Below, piece by piece: positions 36,301 to 43,660 of a DNA stretch of 64,000 nt. Below the pieces are notes generated by a model that was given only the letters and a program-made list of their open reading frames with translations, did not search any database and was not told the origin of the DNA. Positions within the stretch are counted from its first letter, which is position 1; every line of letters begins with the position of its first letter. Origin of the DNA: Mya arenaria (taxonomy: Eukaryota; Mollusca; Bivalvia; Myida; Myidae); assembly GCF_026914265.1 (NCBI RefSeq), contig NC_069136.1:13971856-14035855 (forward strand), read 5' to 3'. Both the position numbers and the translations under genes were made by a program.

Positions 36301-39300
36301 TTGCATTGACCGTAGAGACGTTGAGTTTCTATTCTACTGTCTTTAATGCTAGTTGTAAAATCCCATTAACCATTGACAGCTTGGCCATCATAACGTTTGT
36401 TCTTGAAGGATACTTGATCTGACGCAACGCAAGAAATAATACCCATTGCAAGATAGTTACTAATGTTTTGTCTTACCATATAGCTTTGATTTAAAGATAT
36501 TGGATGCGTCGTTGAATTCAGCACTTTGTTTACATTATTGCGGCACAAGACTTCAAATGCACAAGAAGGGATTTGTTTCTGTTAGTTTATTCTGACTTCT
36601 GTTTCTTGTGCTATTAAACATGCTCATAGTAAGGTGTTTGTGAACGTGGTTCGCATTATTTATTTGCTAAAATTATCATTTATAAATACACTTCAATTGG
36701 GTTGCTCTTCATTTGTATGAACATGTATAAGTCATAGTCCCGTTTGTCGGGTACAAACAGCAGTTGAATTCACTTATGTTATAGCAGTTTGTCCAGATGT
36801 ATATACATGTAATCCATGATAATCTTAAATTTCGTTCAAGGCCTTTTTTCAGATATAATGTAACATTTTAATAGCAATACTATCACGTACTATTTATCCA
36901 GGTATAATTTGACGGAACCTGATGACCAAAAGTGGGGTTCAACAGAGGACAGAATCAACCCACAATTTAATGGTATGATCGGCCAACTGCAAAGAGAGGT
37001 TTGTTTGAATAATTCTTGTCGGTTGTCTTATGTATCGTTCTTAAAAGAGCTCATTTATTATTAAAGCTATTTTCATGAGTATGTTATCAGGTTGTGGTGT
37101 TTATATATGTGTATGTGGTGCTAATGCGTTTTGTGTACCGAGTATGTCTTATATAGCGTTCTTTAAAGAGCTCATTCATTATTAAAGCTATTTTCATGAG
37201 TATGTTATCAGGTTGTGGTGTTTATATATGTGTATGTGGTGCTAATGCGTTTTGTGTACCGAGTATGTCTTATATAGAGTTCTTTGAAGAGCTCATTCAT
37301 TATTAAAGCTATTTTGATGAGTATGTGGTCAGGTTGTGGTGTTTGTATATATGTTTGCGGTGCTAATACGTTTTGTGTACCGAGTATATTTTGTTTGGGC
37401 CCTTGCCTGGTGCCTCTTTACAGGGTTTATCTTGGAATTACCGACTTCTGTGCTTGTCCTTGTGCTTTTAAAGCTGCACTCTCACAGATATACCATTTTT
37501 ACAACTTTTTTATTTTTTGTCTTGGAAAGAGCAAATTATTGCGTAAATATCTGCAAACCAATGATATAGGATTGTTGACAAAAGATCAGATTGCAGATTT
37601 TCATATTTCCGTTCGAAAATTAATGTTTTATGGCTACAGCCGTTACTAACGGTTTAATAAATATGCATAAAACATCAATTTTTTAATATAATTATAAAAG
37701 CCTGGGATCGTATTTTTTGTCAGCAGTCTTATATAACTGGTTTCAATGGATTTTCGCAAAAATGGGCTCGTTCCAAGACAAAAAATAAAAAAAGTTGTCA
37801 AAACGTTCAATCTGTGAGAGTGCAGATTTAATTGTATCATTGATACATACGAAACATCTATTAAATACAAAACATATACCACAAACAAAAACATCTGTAT
37901 TATAATTATTTTAAGAGAATCATTTTTGTACTGATTAAATGGGAACTACTTTCAAACCGGTTTTGCACAAGCTTTCAATTCCGTATGTCCAGCTGCATTC
38001 TTATATTCCGATAACTATATAATACTATTGTCTTTTATTTCCAAAACAGAATGATTACGAAGTGGTGTTGTTAAGTAAGGAACGATCGTTAAAGGTCACG
38101 TACATAATCATGAACATCTCGATCGTTCACACTCTAAGATTACTTGTCATCGTTTTCCTATTTGTAAGTGTATGAGCTTAGAAATCTGGAATACAATTAG
38201 TAGAAATAGCATAACTTTTTCTAGGAGGTTGACATCGTCGCAGCAGACATTTCTATTCAGAAGGAGAGAGAAATGGTCATGGACTTCATGTTTCCGTTTT
38301 TTTACGGATCGACGTCAGTCGTCATCAAGAAGCCGGACCCAAACAGGCGAAAATGGAGAACACTTGTTGACCCATTTAAAAGCGAAGTTCTTGCCTTTAT
38401 TGGTATCGTACTGATTGCTGCATCTGTGATTGGATTTCTGTTTGAAAAGTATGTCCGAGGTTTCTTATTTAATCATTCAAACATCGTACCAGCAGCAAAT
38501 TGGTTAACTCTCTGGTTTGGCCAAATATAGCGAAAACAATTATTGATTGCGCAATTTATCCAATTATTGCTGTTAAGCTATGAAATCATTTAGATGTGAT
38601 AACTGGCTTAGAGATAACCTAGGGATCAACCTTCTTTATAGTTTGATGCAGATTGTGTCTAGCTTTAGTAAAAGGATATCAACTGGGAACAATATTTATT
38701 GCATACCGGAAACGGATTTCTAGGCATGTCACGAGTGCTTATACCGCCATGTAAGATAAGTCACGAGCATTAATTCGACATATTAACAATTTTGAATGTA
38801 TAAGTGTATGTCATTAATGCTTTAAAAAGGACTAATATGAAATTTGAAAACAATAAATTAATAAAATAAACAAATTAATTTAACAAATTATTCAAACTCT
38901 TTTAAAAACGATGTTTATGGGAAATCTAAAAATTGTTTTCTAATTATAACGCGTCGTGACGATAGTAAAATATTACTGAGCGTTTGAATTTTAATTATTG
39001 AATTAGAATAAGTCGAAATTAAGAGGTGTTGAACCTGTGCCTGAAATTTAACAATATATGTTTAATGTCCCCGATGCGCAAATAATCTTGGCACGTGCGT
39101 ATAACAAATTCGTACAAATAAAGAATGTAGAAAAAACAAATAAATATGTAGGTTTTTTACATTGTAATTAAAGGTACGAATACATATATTTGGTATTCAA
39201 TTGCATTGTGTTTCTTTTATCATTTCAACGATGGTTTGAACATAAGTCTAGGTTATTTCCAGCTTGTTTACGAAAAAATAATAATATAGATTAACTTGCA

Positions 39301-42300
39301 GGTTTAACCCGTTTTATTGCAATCCTGACAACGCCCGCCTTCGGTCAGAGACCTATGGACTACATACAATACATGATGCGTTCTGGTACATGTATGGCGC
39401 ATTGCTTTCACAGGGTAAACTCCATACGATGTTTGTGTGAATGTAGTATTGTTAATTAGAACGGTTATGCACTTATGTGCTAGTTAGTGACAAGAAGTTG
39501 GGTGTTTGTACTGCTTTTCTACTTCACTTCTTATGTCAATGCTAAATTGCATTCGTCTATTGTAAATACAATGTACTTGAAATATAAAATAGCCAATGAA
39601 AATGGTATACATGTTTGATGATTCGTTTTCTAAAAACGAGTGAAACATGAATAACTGATCAGAAAATTATATCCCTCAGATTTGATTTTATTTCCAGTTC
39701 ACAAGCTCATTGTTATGTTTTGATATGTTGTGCATTTTTGTTATGCATTGAGCTTATGTTCCTGTTATCAATATACACGCCTTTAAATAAAGATTCTTGA
39801 ATCTTGTATCTTGATTGTAAATAAGCTCAAAAACATGTTACTCAGTTTTTGTTTAATGTTATTTATTGTTTGTATCTCATACTTGATGGTTTATTGATAA
39901 AAATGATGGAGTCTATCCTAATAAACGCACTTACAGGTTATCGACATGTAATTTTAGTACTGTTATCGTCAATTTAGGCCGTTTCACTGTACAACACCAC
40001 TAAAATCAATTTATGTTTGGTTTTCAATTGGTAATTAAAACCATCAAATATAAAAGGCTTCTTTTAATGTGAGATAGCAATATGTTTTTACAAAGTGAGA
40101 ACCAAAAAAACGTCAATCAAATTATATTAAGACATGTCGTTGTGACACAAACACAGTTTAAGACATATGACCGTGTTGACTCCCTTACAGTTAGATTCAA
40201 TTGATATTTTTTAAAGGTAAATCTAATTTTTTTCGGGCAGCAGTGATTTATTTTTGGTTTTAGGTGGAGTCAATCTGCCAGAATCTAATGCAGGACGAAC
40301 ATTTGTCAGTTGCTGGTGGTTGTTCTGCATTGTTATCGTTGCCACGTACTGTGGGAACCTCATAGCCTTTCTGACCGTCTCGAAGGATCCACCACCATTT
40401 AACACTCTAGAAGAAATGGCAAAGTTCAAGGACGAGTATAGATGGGGCATTCAGGCTGGCACTCACTGGGAGATTGTTTTCAAGGTCAGATTATTTCTCA
40501 AGTCGTTAGTTTAAACTCATTTATTTAACAGCGATTGATTTATTTTTACAGCATTATATCAATTACTTTCGTTGGCCCGATTATACGCAAGAGTTTGGTC
40601 ATGTGTGTCGGGAGAAACCGGAGTACCCGGAGACAACCAACTTTTCCGGCTTGGTGACCACAAACCAAACTCACATGCCGGGAATCAAACCCGTTTCGCC
40701 TGGTGAGAAGCGAGTGCTCTAACCACTGCACTTACCGGATAACCCAAGTCGTTAAAACGGTCGATACAGGATATAGCAGACATGTGTATCCGTTTCAAAT
40801 ATGTATATATTGTTTGTTCAAAATATCTAAGTAGATTCTATTTACAATGCACCGTTAATGTGTATCGAAGAAAGATACGCGTTTTTACACTTTTGGTACA
40901 ATTTGATATTGCTTGTTGAAACACTATTTAGAAATGTTATTCCATTGTCTGGTTTTAGTCTTTATTTCAACTGAAATTTGAAGTGAACAAAAAGAAAGTA
41001 TTTGGAATAATTTGATTGATTTTTTCTACACGTAAAATACTTTTAAATGATAAAAAACATAGTATGGAGTCACCAGACACCCAGAAAGTACAATAAGGAG
41101 TATCTGATACTTCAAGCGTCATTATTGTTTATCTGACCATGTGCATCGTAGGACAACCGTTATCACACATTACCGCAATTGAGAAACTCTAATTTCAACT
41201 TACATAATTGTTAAATATGCAGTTGTTCGCTTTACACTTTATGTGTTCACAAACAAGATTTAAAATGTGTCTTAATACATTAGGCAGTATTAAAAGGTCA
41301 AACAAGTGTTTTAATTGTGGTCTCAGACATCGACGAGGAAAGAATTTCGGGCAATCGGCGACGCATGGATGGAGTTCAACAAGACTGATCCCGACGTTAT
41401 ATCGACGGACGTCGACGTTCATATGGCAAAGGTCAAAGAGGGATTCTATGGTTGGATAGGTATGAAAGTTTCGGTTTCATATCATATGTAAGCATACGAG
41501 CAATGTATTATATGAAGATGCAATATCACTTTAGGGAAAACTCAGCAGAAGTAAATTCCTTTTACTGTAGACATTACATACCATTGATAAGGCAGACTAG
41601 CTTTTGTTAAAGATGCACTCTTACTCCAAAATAATATTTACCAGAATTAATACAATTGTTTCAATATACCAAAAAGGATGAATAAATGTCAAAAACAATA
41701 ATTCTTATGAAGGATACCGAGTTTAATTTGAAAGACAGGTGCAGAAAACACGATATTTTACCTTATGAGACGAAAGTTGATCACTGTAAATCTTTTAGCA
41801 CCCACTAATCCTTTAATATTTTTGCATCTATTAAGTACACGGTTATAATCTATGTATCAGCAATTAATATTTTCCATAAATGCATTATTTAGTAAGTAGT
41901 TAAAGGTTTATTACTCACCATTTATGTTGTCTATTCATGTGTTTGTATTGATGTTGAATAAGAGTGTCACTTTAAGTATGTTCGTGACTTATATGTTTGT
42001 AGGTTTCAACCCTTCGAATCTAGTAAACAATTGGTTGAATATGAACGAATCTGACACGACATTTTTTAAATTGTATAGCATTGCTTTTTGTTAATGTGAA
42101 CAGGTGACACTGTTGTGATCGAAATGGCACTAACAAAGGACTGTGACCTGCTTATGATAAAAGAACGATTCTTGCCTCTGAAATACGCCTTCGGATTTAC
42201 AAACAACTCCCCACATGCGCAGATATTCTCCAAACAGTAAGACAATTGTTATGATTTCTGTATATGACAATACTATTTCAAATGATATAATCATTCAAAA

Positions 42301-42917
42301 ATGCCAAAAAACTCAATGTGTTTCAATTTCTTTCAAACATCTTTCTGTTAAATGATTGTTAGTAAAGGAGTTAATTGCGTGATTGATGTCATTTTCGAGC
42401 TATGAACGCAGCTTGTTAAAGTATGTTGTTTCCGAAATCTACTGAGATTCTCGAAAGTTTAGTGCACACTCGTCTTCCCTAAAAAAAGATGAATCTTAGA
42501 ATTGTCTTGATTTTATGCAGGATGTTGTCTATCCACGAGTCAGGTTTGTTACAAGTTTGGAAGAGACGGTGGTGGCCGAAGTCTAAGATCATATGCCCGG
42601 GCTCTATTGTGACAGAGGCTAAACCGATATCGATCATTGACGTACAGAGTGCTTTCTACGTCGCTGCTGGAGGTGCACTTCTTGGTAGGTGAAACATCGC
42701 GGTTTTCTAACGTGTTTTAATAAAATATTACGAAATATAAGAGAAAATATGGTCATTCAAGTACATAATTGTTTTAAATGTGTCTTTTTCAGGACTACTT
42801 GCTTTTCTAACGGAATTGTTGGTAGTTCGCATTCAGAAATATATCCAGTCCAAAAATCCAAAGCCGACACGAAGTTCTTGCGAACCCATTCGAGTTGTTC
42901 AACAAGACTACAATTAG
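24880..42917 (+). CDS. Ionotropic glutamate receptor-like subunit, complete 17-exon gene
   Basis: Joining 17 exons (each listed separately) gives 2469 coding bases with every phase compatible: 822 residues. Residues 1-19 are a signal peptide. Residues about 20-386 form the amino-terminal domain (ALKWQSVFIFYD, DVFPNIHFAYNKRQFLVST). S1 of the ligand-binding domain follows (FSGICMDLLEELAKTLNFTY; FNGMIGQL; ISIQKEREMVMDF), then M1 (about 500-525), a pore loop (FWYMYGALLSQGG), M3 (ATYCGNLIAFLTV), S2, and M4 (about 765-795) with a short cytoplasmic tail. Arg467 matches the arginine that binds the ligand alpha-carboxylate. Asp684 stands where AMPA receptors have Glu and NMDA/delta receptors have Asp. 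The M3 gate motif differs from the usual SYTANLAAFLT, and the Q/R-site position is Ser. It is a ligand-gated cation channel subunit of the iGluR/IR superfamily; subfamily and ligand are open. No frame break was found. Confidence 0.9.
26262..26362. repeat. CCGCATAAACG inverted/direct repeat cluster, left
   Basis: CGCCGCATAA occurs three times in direct orientation and CGTTTATGCGG once inverted within about 100 bp, together with TGGCAAAAAGGCACA. The same elements recur at 27383-27500. Confidence 0.8.
27178..27345. repeat. ATC/ACC trinucleotide microsatellite
   Basis: About 165 bp of imperfect (ATC)n with ACC and AAC variants. It creates artificial Met-rich and Ile/Thr-rich frames. Confidence 0.93.
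27383..27500. repeat. CCGCATAAACG cluster, right
   Basis: CTTTATGCGGCAAAAAGGCACA, then two CTTTATGCGTTGA-like phrases, then CGCCGCATAAACG and CACCGCATAAACG. With the cluster at 26262 it brackets about 1.0 kb and may mark the ends of one element. Confidence 0.8.
27515..27556. mobile_element. End fragment of the hairpin-bearing element
   Basis: GCTCGGGTCGGGATGAAACT followed by ATCTTACACTCTCGGCCATGG is the reverse complement of the left end seen at 10770 and 33738. Confidence 0.75.
27940..28059 (+). CDS. iGluR-like exon 2: start of amino-terminal domain
   Basis: The acceptor TATTTTCAG and donor GTACGT bound 120 bases read as GILHQGTSKLVVENFTVGEY and NSTFLWYGVDMLEPFQLQKA. It is phase 1 at both ends, fitting exons 1 and 3. 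Two N-glycosylation sequons (NFT, NST) suit an extracellular domain. Confidence 0.82.
28576..28709 (+). CDS. iGluR-like exon 3: amino-terminal domain
   Basis: It reads VNNFEAHDTPDVIIVLNDE, then SLLYSKTPLIHWGRRPLFS up to donor GTAAGC. The split Val codon (g|tg) joins exon 2, and the end is phase 0. Confidence 0.82.
28730..29099 (+). mobile_element. MITE family B copy in intron 3
   Basis: It runs from TTCAAGATGCACTCTTAC to GAATAAGAGTGCATCTTTAA, about 370 bp, starting only 20 bases past the exon 3 donor. Confidence 0.9.
29610..29775 (+). mobile_element. Dispersed repeat copy
   Basis: It shares TGCACTGTGTT, GTTTCTTGTTTGTGATT, TCTTTGGCGTTTACCC and GCCATTAAA with the copy at 17025-17180. Confidence 0.75.
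30966..31290 (+). repeat. Composite repeat end, forward orientation
   Basis: It begins TTAGCTCGACTATTCGAAG and AATAAGGAGAGCTATCCTAG, then GTCGGCGTCGGTGTCGGCG, then two copies of an 80-85 bp unit (GCGTACCACCTCAAATATT / GCATACCACCTCAAATAGT). The reverse orientation of this terminus is at 48380-48442. Confidence 0.8.
31807..31897 (+). CDS. iGluR-like exon 4: amino-terminal domain
   Basis: The acceptor GTTTTCAG and donor GTAGGT bound 91 bases read IEVRVPIVVSNIIVQALKWQ, then SVFIFYDTST. The W-x-x-V-x-x-F-Y-D wording is typical of the second beta/alpha unit in iGluR amino-terminal domains. Confidence 0.88.
32666..32856 (+). CDS. iGluR-like exon 5: amino-terminal domain, probable GC donor
   Basis: After ACATTTCAG it reads LQDVSDLVDELSKNAVKVIT through NFAVLCRYNCIRRVLYR. 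No GT in frame follows at the natural end; AGG|GCATGT gives a GC-AG intron, phase 0, and a smooth join to ANTFDQDNG. A GT donor 15 bases earlier (AGA|GTTTTA) would also keep frame but drop VLYR. Confidence 0.78.
32919..33300 (-). mobile_element. MITE family B copy in intron 5
   Basis: Reverse orientation, from TTAAAGTGAAACTCGTATTC to GGGAGTAAGAGTGCATCTTTAA. Confidence 0.9.
33397..33582 (+). CDS. iGluR-like exon 6: amino-terminal domain
   Basis: The acceptor ATATTACAG and donor GTATGA bound 186 bases, phase 0 at both ends: ANTFDQDNGKMKSLLKMFSR, then WLVAAYEHNVD and NIDNLAVIAFPE. Confidence 0.87.
33738..34317. mobile_element. Hairpin-bearing dispersed element in intron 6
   Basis: The left part is CCATGGCCGAGAGTGTAAG with a hairpin (AACGAGGTTTAGCGAGTT loop, CCGCAAAACACCCTGCGC arm) closing at CAGCTATGG. 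The right part is bounded by CTCCCACCTCAG (about 33888) and its inverse CTGAGGTGGGAG (about 34306). It shares CATGCTAGAAATT-type sequence with 10880-11045 in inverse orientation. Confidence 0.75.
34745..34799 (+). pseudogene. Dead partial duplicate of iGluR-like exon 7
   Basis: After its own acceptor (TTTTGTTTTAG) the sequence TCTCTGAAAACAACATAAAC, followed by a TTTTCACCGACCCA-like phrase, copies the first 55 bases of exon 7, which lies 101 bases downstream. It has a TAA after five codons and no donor, so it is not usable as an exon. Confidence 0.72.
34846..34980 (+). CDS. iGluR-like exon 7: amino-terminal domain
   Basis: After GTTGTTTCAG, 45 codons read SLNSTLTTFFTDQAIDESLY, then PDGIDVQRPNSSTKRKEAL up to donor GTATTT. 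Phase 0 at both ends. Confidence 0.87.
35528..35752 (+). CDS. iGluR-like exon 8: end of amino-terminal domain
   Basis: 75 codons read GSGTWYRESQCAALRIDTLM through DVFPNIHFAYNKRQFLVSTL, ending at H|GTAAGT. The F-P-N-x-x-F-x-Y-N-x-R-x-F-L-V-x-T phrase marks the linker into S1 in iGluRs. Confidence 0.9.
36112..36212 (+). CDS. iGluR-like exon 9: ligand-binding S1
   Basis: It reads YEPFVKKTVVNGTAKFSGIC, then MDLLEELAKTLNFT, to AC|GTAAGT (phase 2). The E-P-F/Y-V and F-x-G-x-C-x-D-L-L-x-x-L-A phrases are the classic start of the S1 lobe. Confidence 0.92.
36902..36998 (+). CDS. iGluR-like exon 10: ligand-binding S1
   Basis: After TTTATCCAG it reads YNLTEPDDQKWGSTEDRINP and QFNGMIGQLQRE to donor GTTTGT. 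N-G-M-I-G-x-L is the conserved S1 phrase. Confidence 0.9.
37026..37390 (+). repeat. About 120-bp tandem repeat, three units, in intron 10
   Basis: GAGCTCATTTATTATTAAAG, then AGGTTGTGGTGTTTATATATG and GCTAATGCGTTTTGTGTACC, repeat three times starting near 37048, 37169 and 37290. The end part resembles the repeat at 61340-61400. Confidence 0.85.
37468..37831. mobile_element. Palindromic MITE, family A, copy 2, in intron 10
   Basis: It starts TTTAAAGCTGCACTCTCAC and ends CTGTGAGAGTGCAGATTTAA, with inner arms GACAACTTTTTT...GTCTTGGAA and TTCCAAGAC...AAAAGTTGTC. Confidence 0.9.
38225..38448 (+). CDS. iGluR-like exon 11: S1 end and M1
   Basis: After TTTTTCTAG it reads EVDIVAADISIQKEREMVMD, then FMFPFFYGSTSVVIKK, then M1 (EVLAFIGIVLIAASVIGFLF) to donor GTATGT, phase 2. 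The Arg in KERE is the ligand carboxylate-binding residue by alignment; Ser stands at the usual Thr position five residues before it. Confidence 0.92.
38449..39301 (+). other. iGluR-like intron 11; no other feature seen
   Basis: AT-rich, no recognised repeat. Confidence 0.5.
39302..39414 (+). CDS. iGluR-like exon 12: pore loop
   Basis: It reads KFNPFYCNPDNARLRSETYG, then LHTIHDAFWYMYGALLSQ, to G|GTAAAC. F-W-Y-x-x-G-A-L-L-x-Q-G is the pore-lining re-entrant loop; the Q/R-site position holds Ser. Confidence 0.92.
39690..39815 (+). mobile_element. Probable LINE 3' tail in intron 12
   Basis: The run AAATAAAGATTCTTGAATCT followed by TGTATCTTGATTG has the short-tandem tail typical of some non-LTR retrotransposon 3' ends. 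No coding part is recognised, so this is a weak call. Confidence 0.4.
40264..40484 (+). CDS. iGluR-like exon 13: M3 and start of S2
   Basis: It reads GGVNLPESNAGRTFVSCWWL, then FCIVIVATYCGNLIAFLTV, then KDPPPFNTLEEMAKF and WGIQAGTHWEIVFK, to donor GTCAGA. Y-C-G-N-L-I-A-F-L-T-V replaces the standard Y-T-A-N-L-A-A-F-L-T gate. Confidence 0.92.
40575..40745 (-). mobile_element. tRNA-derived SINE in intron 13
   Basis: On the minus strand it shows an A-box-like TGGTTAGAGCACT, then a B-box-like GGTTTGATTCCCGG, at tRNA spacing. The tail is GTTTGTGGTCACCAAG, then GTTGTCTCCGGGTACTCCGG and TTTCTCCCGACACAC. This is a tRNA-headed SINE with a conserved central domain of the kind known from molluscs and other animals; the family name is not certain. 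Confidence 0.82.
41327..41459 (+). CDS. iGluR-like exon 14: ligand-binding S2
   Basis: After GGTCTCAG it reads TSTRKEFRAIGDAWMEFNKT, then DVDVHMAKVKEGFYGWI, to G|GTATGA. Confidence 0.9.
41607..41975 (+). mobile_element. MITE family B copy in intron 14, best preserved
   Basis: 369 bp from TTAAAGATGCACTCTTACTC to TTGAATAAGAGTGTCACTTTAA. The termini are inverted repeats of each other over roughly 20 bases. Confidence 0.93.
42104..42236 (+). CDS. iGluR-like exon 15: ligand-binding S2
   Basis: After GTGAACAG it reads GDTVVIEMALTKDCDLLMIK, then FLPLKYAFGFTNNSPHAQIF, to CA|GTAAGA (phase 2). The first Asp takes the place of the AMPA-receptor ligand-amino-group Glu. The lone Cys in KDC matches the S2 disulfide cysteine. 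Confidence 0.9.
42521..42684 (+). CDS. iGluR-like exon 16: S2 end and first part of M4
   Basis: After TTTTATGCAG it reads QMLSIHESGLLQVWKRRWWP, then IICPGSIVTEAKPISIIDVQ and SAFYVAAGGALL, to G|GTAGGT. L-x-E-S-G is the conserved late S2 phrase. Confidence 0.92.
42793..42917 (+). CDS. iGluR-like exon 17: M4 end, C-tail and stop
   Basis: After TCTTTTTCAG it reads LLAFLTELLVVRIQKYIQSK, then NPKPTRSSCEPIRVVQQDYN, and TAG at 42915-42917. The tail is only about 28 residues. Confidence 0.9.
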
Positions 42918-43056
42918 TTTCATCTTTCCTGATACTTAAAACAATGTTCGTGCCGTCTTTGAATAACGAAAAAAAAACAACAACGTTTCAATATATCGTA
43001 CATGCGTTTTGTTATATTTGTTATAATAGGTCCCATCAATTATGCGTCATTACAAG

Positions 43057-43231
43057 CAGTAAAACCCCGTTGACTCGAGCTCGCTTGATTCGAATACCTC
43101 GTTGGCTCGAACTAAATGTAAATGACCGATTTCTGTAAACGGAAGGTAAACATTTCTGCTTGGCTCGAGTTTTCAGAGGCTCGAAGAATTTTCGCCAGTC
43201 CCTTGGATTTCGAGCCAAAAGGGTTCAACTG
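43057..43231. mobile_element. 175-bp MITE, pogo/Tigger-like termini, copy 1
   Basis: It starts CAGTAAAACCCCGTTGACTC and ends GAGCCAAAAGGGTTCAACTG, followed by TA. It has inverted termini with CAGT/ACTG ends and a GGCTCGA motif. A copy of exactly the same length is at 52371-52545. Confidence 0.88.
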
Positions 43232-43263
43232 TATGTATGCGTGCAATTCAGCGGATTATATGA

Positions 43264-43634
43264 TTAAACTGTGCGACGTACTCGTCACGATGATGTATAA
43301 CAAACATAAATACTGAGTGATAAACCTTTAACTACTTACTAAATAATGCATTTATGGAAAATATTAATTACCGATATCGCGATTGTAACCGTTTGTTTAA
43401 TAGCTGAAAACACCAGGTTATTAAAAGATTGGTGAGTGCTAAAAGATTTACTGTGATCTACTGTTGTCCCAAAGGGTAGAAATACCGTGTTTCCTGCACC
43501 ATTCCTTTTAAATTTATTTCGGTATCCTTCATGGGAACCATTGATTTCGACATTTCTTTATCATGTTTTAGTATATTAAAACAAATGTATTTATTGTGGT
43601 TAATCTTATTTGGGAGTAAAAGTACGTTTTTAAA
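43264..43634 (-). mobile_element. MITE family B copy
   Basis: Reverse orientation: GAGTGATAAACCTTTAACTA, CTAAATAATGCATTTATGG, ending in GGGAGTAAAAGTACGTTTTTAA. Confidence 0.88.
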
Positions 43635-43660
43635 ATCTCAAATAGAATTGTGGAATAAAG

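Larger units (their letters stand above)
42918..43660 (+). other. 3' UTR / flank of the iGluR-like gene
   Basis: It holds two MITEs (43057-43231, 43264-43634). A polyadenylation hexamer AATAAA appears at 43654-43659, so transcripts may include both MITEs in their 3' UTR unless a weaker, earlier signal is used. Confidence 0.45.

Noticed and set aside
38051..38092. Possible extra receptor exon (NDYEVVLLSKERSLK)
   Set aside because: It has an acceptor-like CAG and a following GT, but it would insert residues between QRE and EVDIVAAD, where the iGluR S1 lobe is normally continuous; exons 10 and 11 already join in phase.
40546..40731. 61-codon minus-strand frame
   Set aside because: It is the tRNA-derived SINE, not a protein gene.
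40575..40745. Functional tRNA gene
   Set aside because: A- and B-box-like motifs are present but no full cloverleaf is evident, and a non-tRNA SINE body follows.
42689..43138. 149-codon plus frame after exon 16
   Set aside because: It runs out of frame across intron 16 and exon 17; the exon 17 reading with M4 is clearly the real one.
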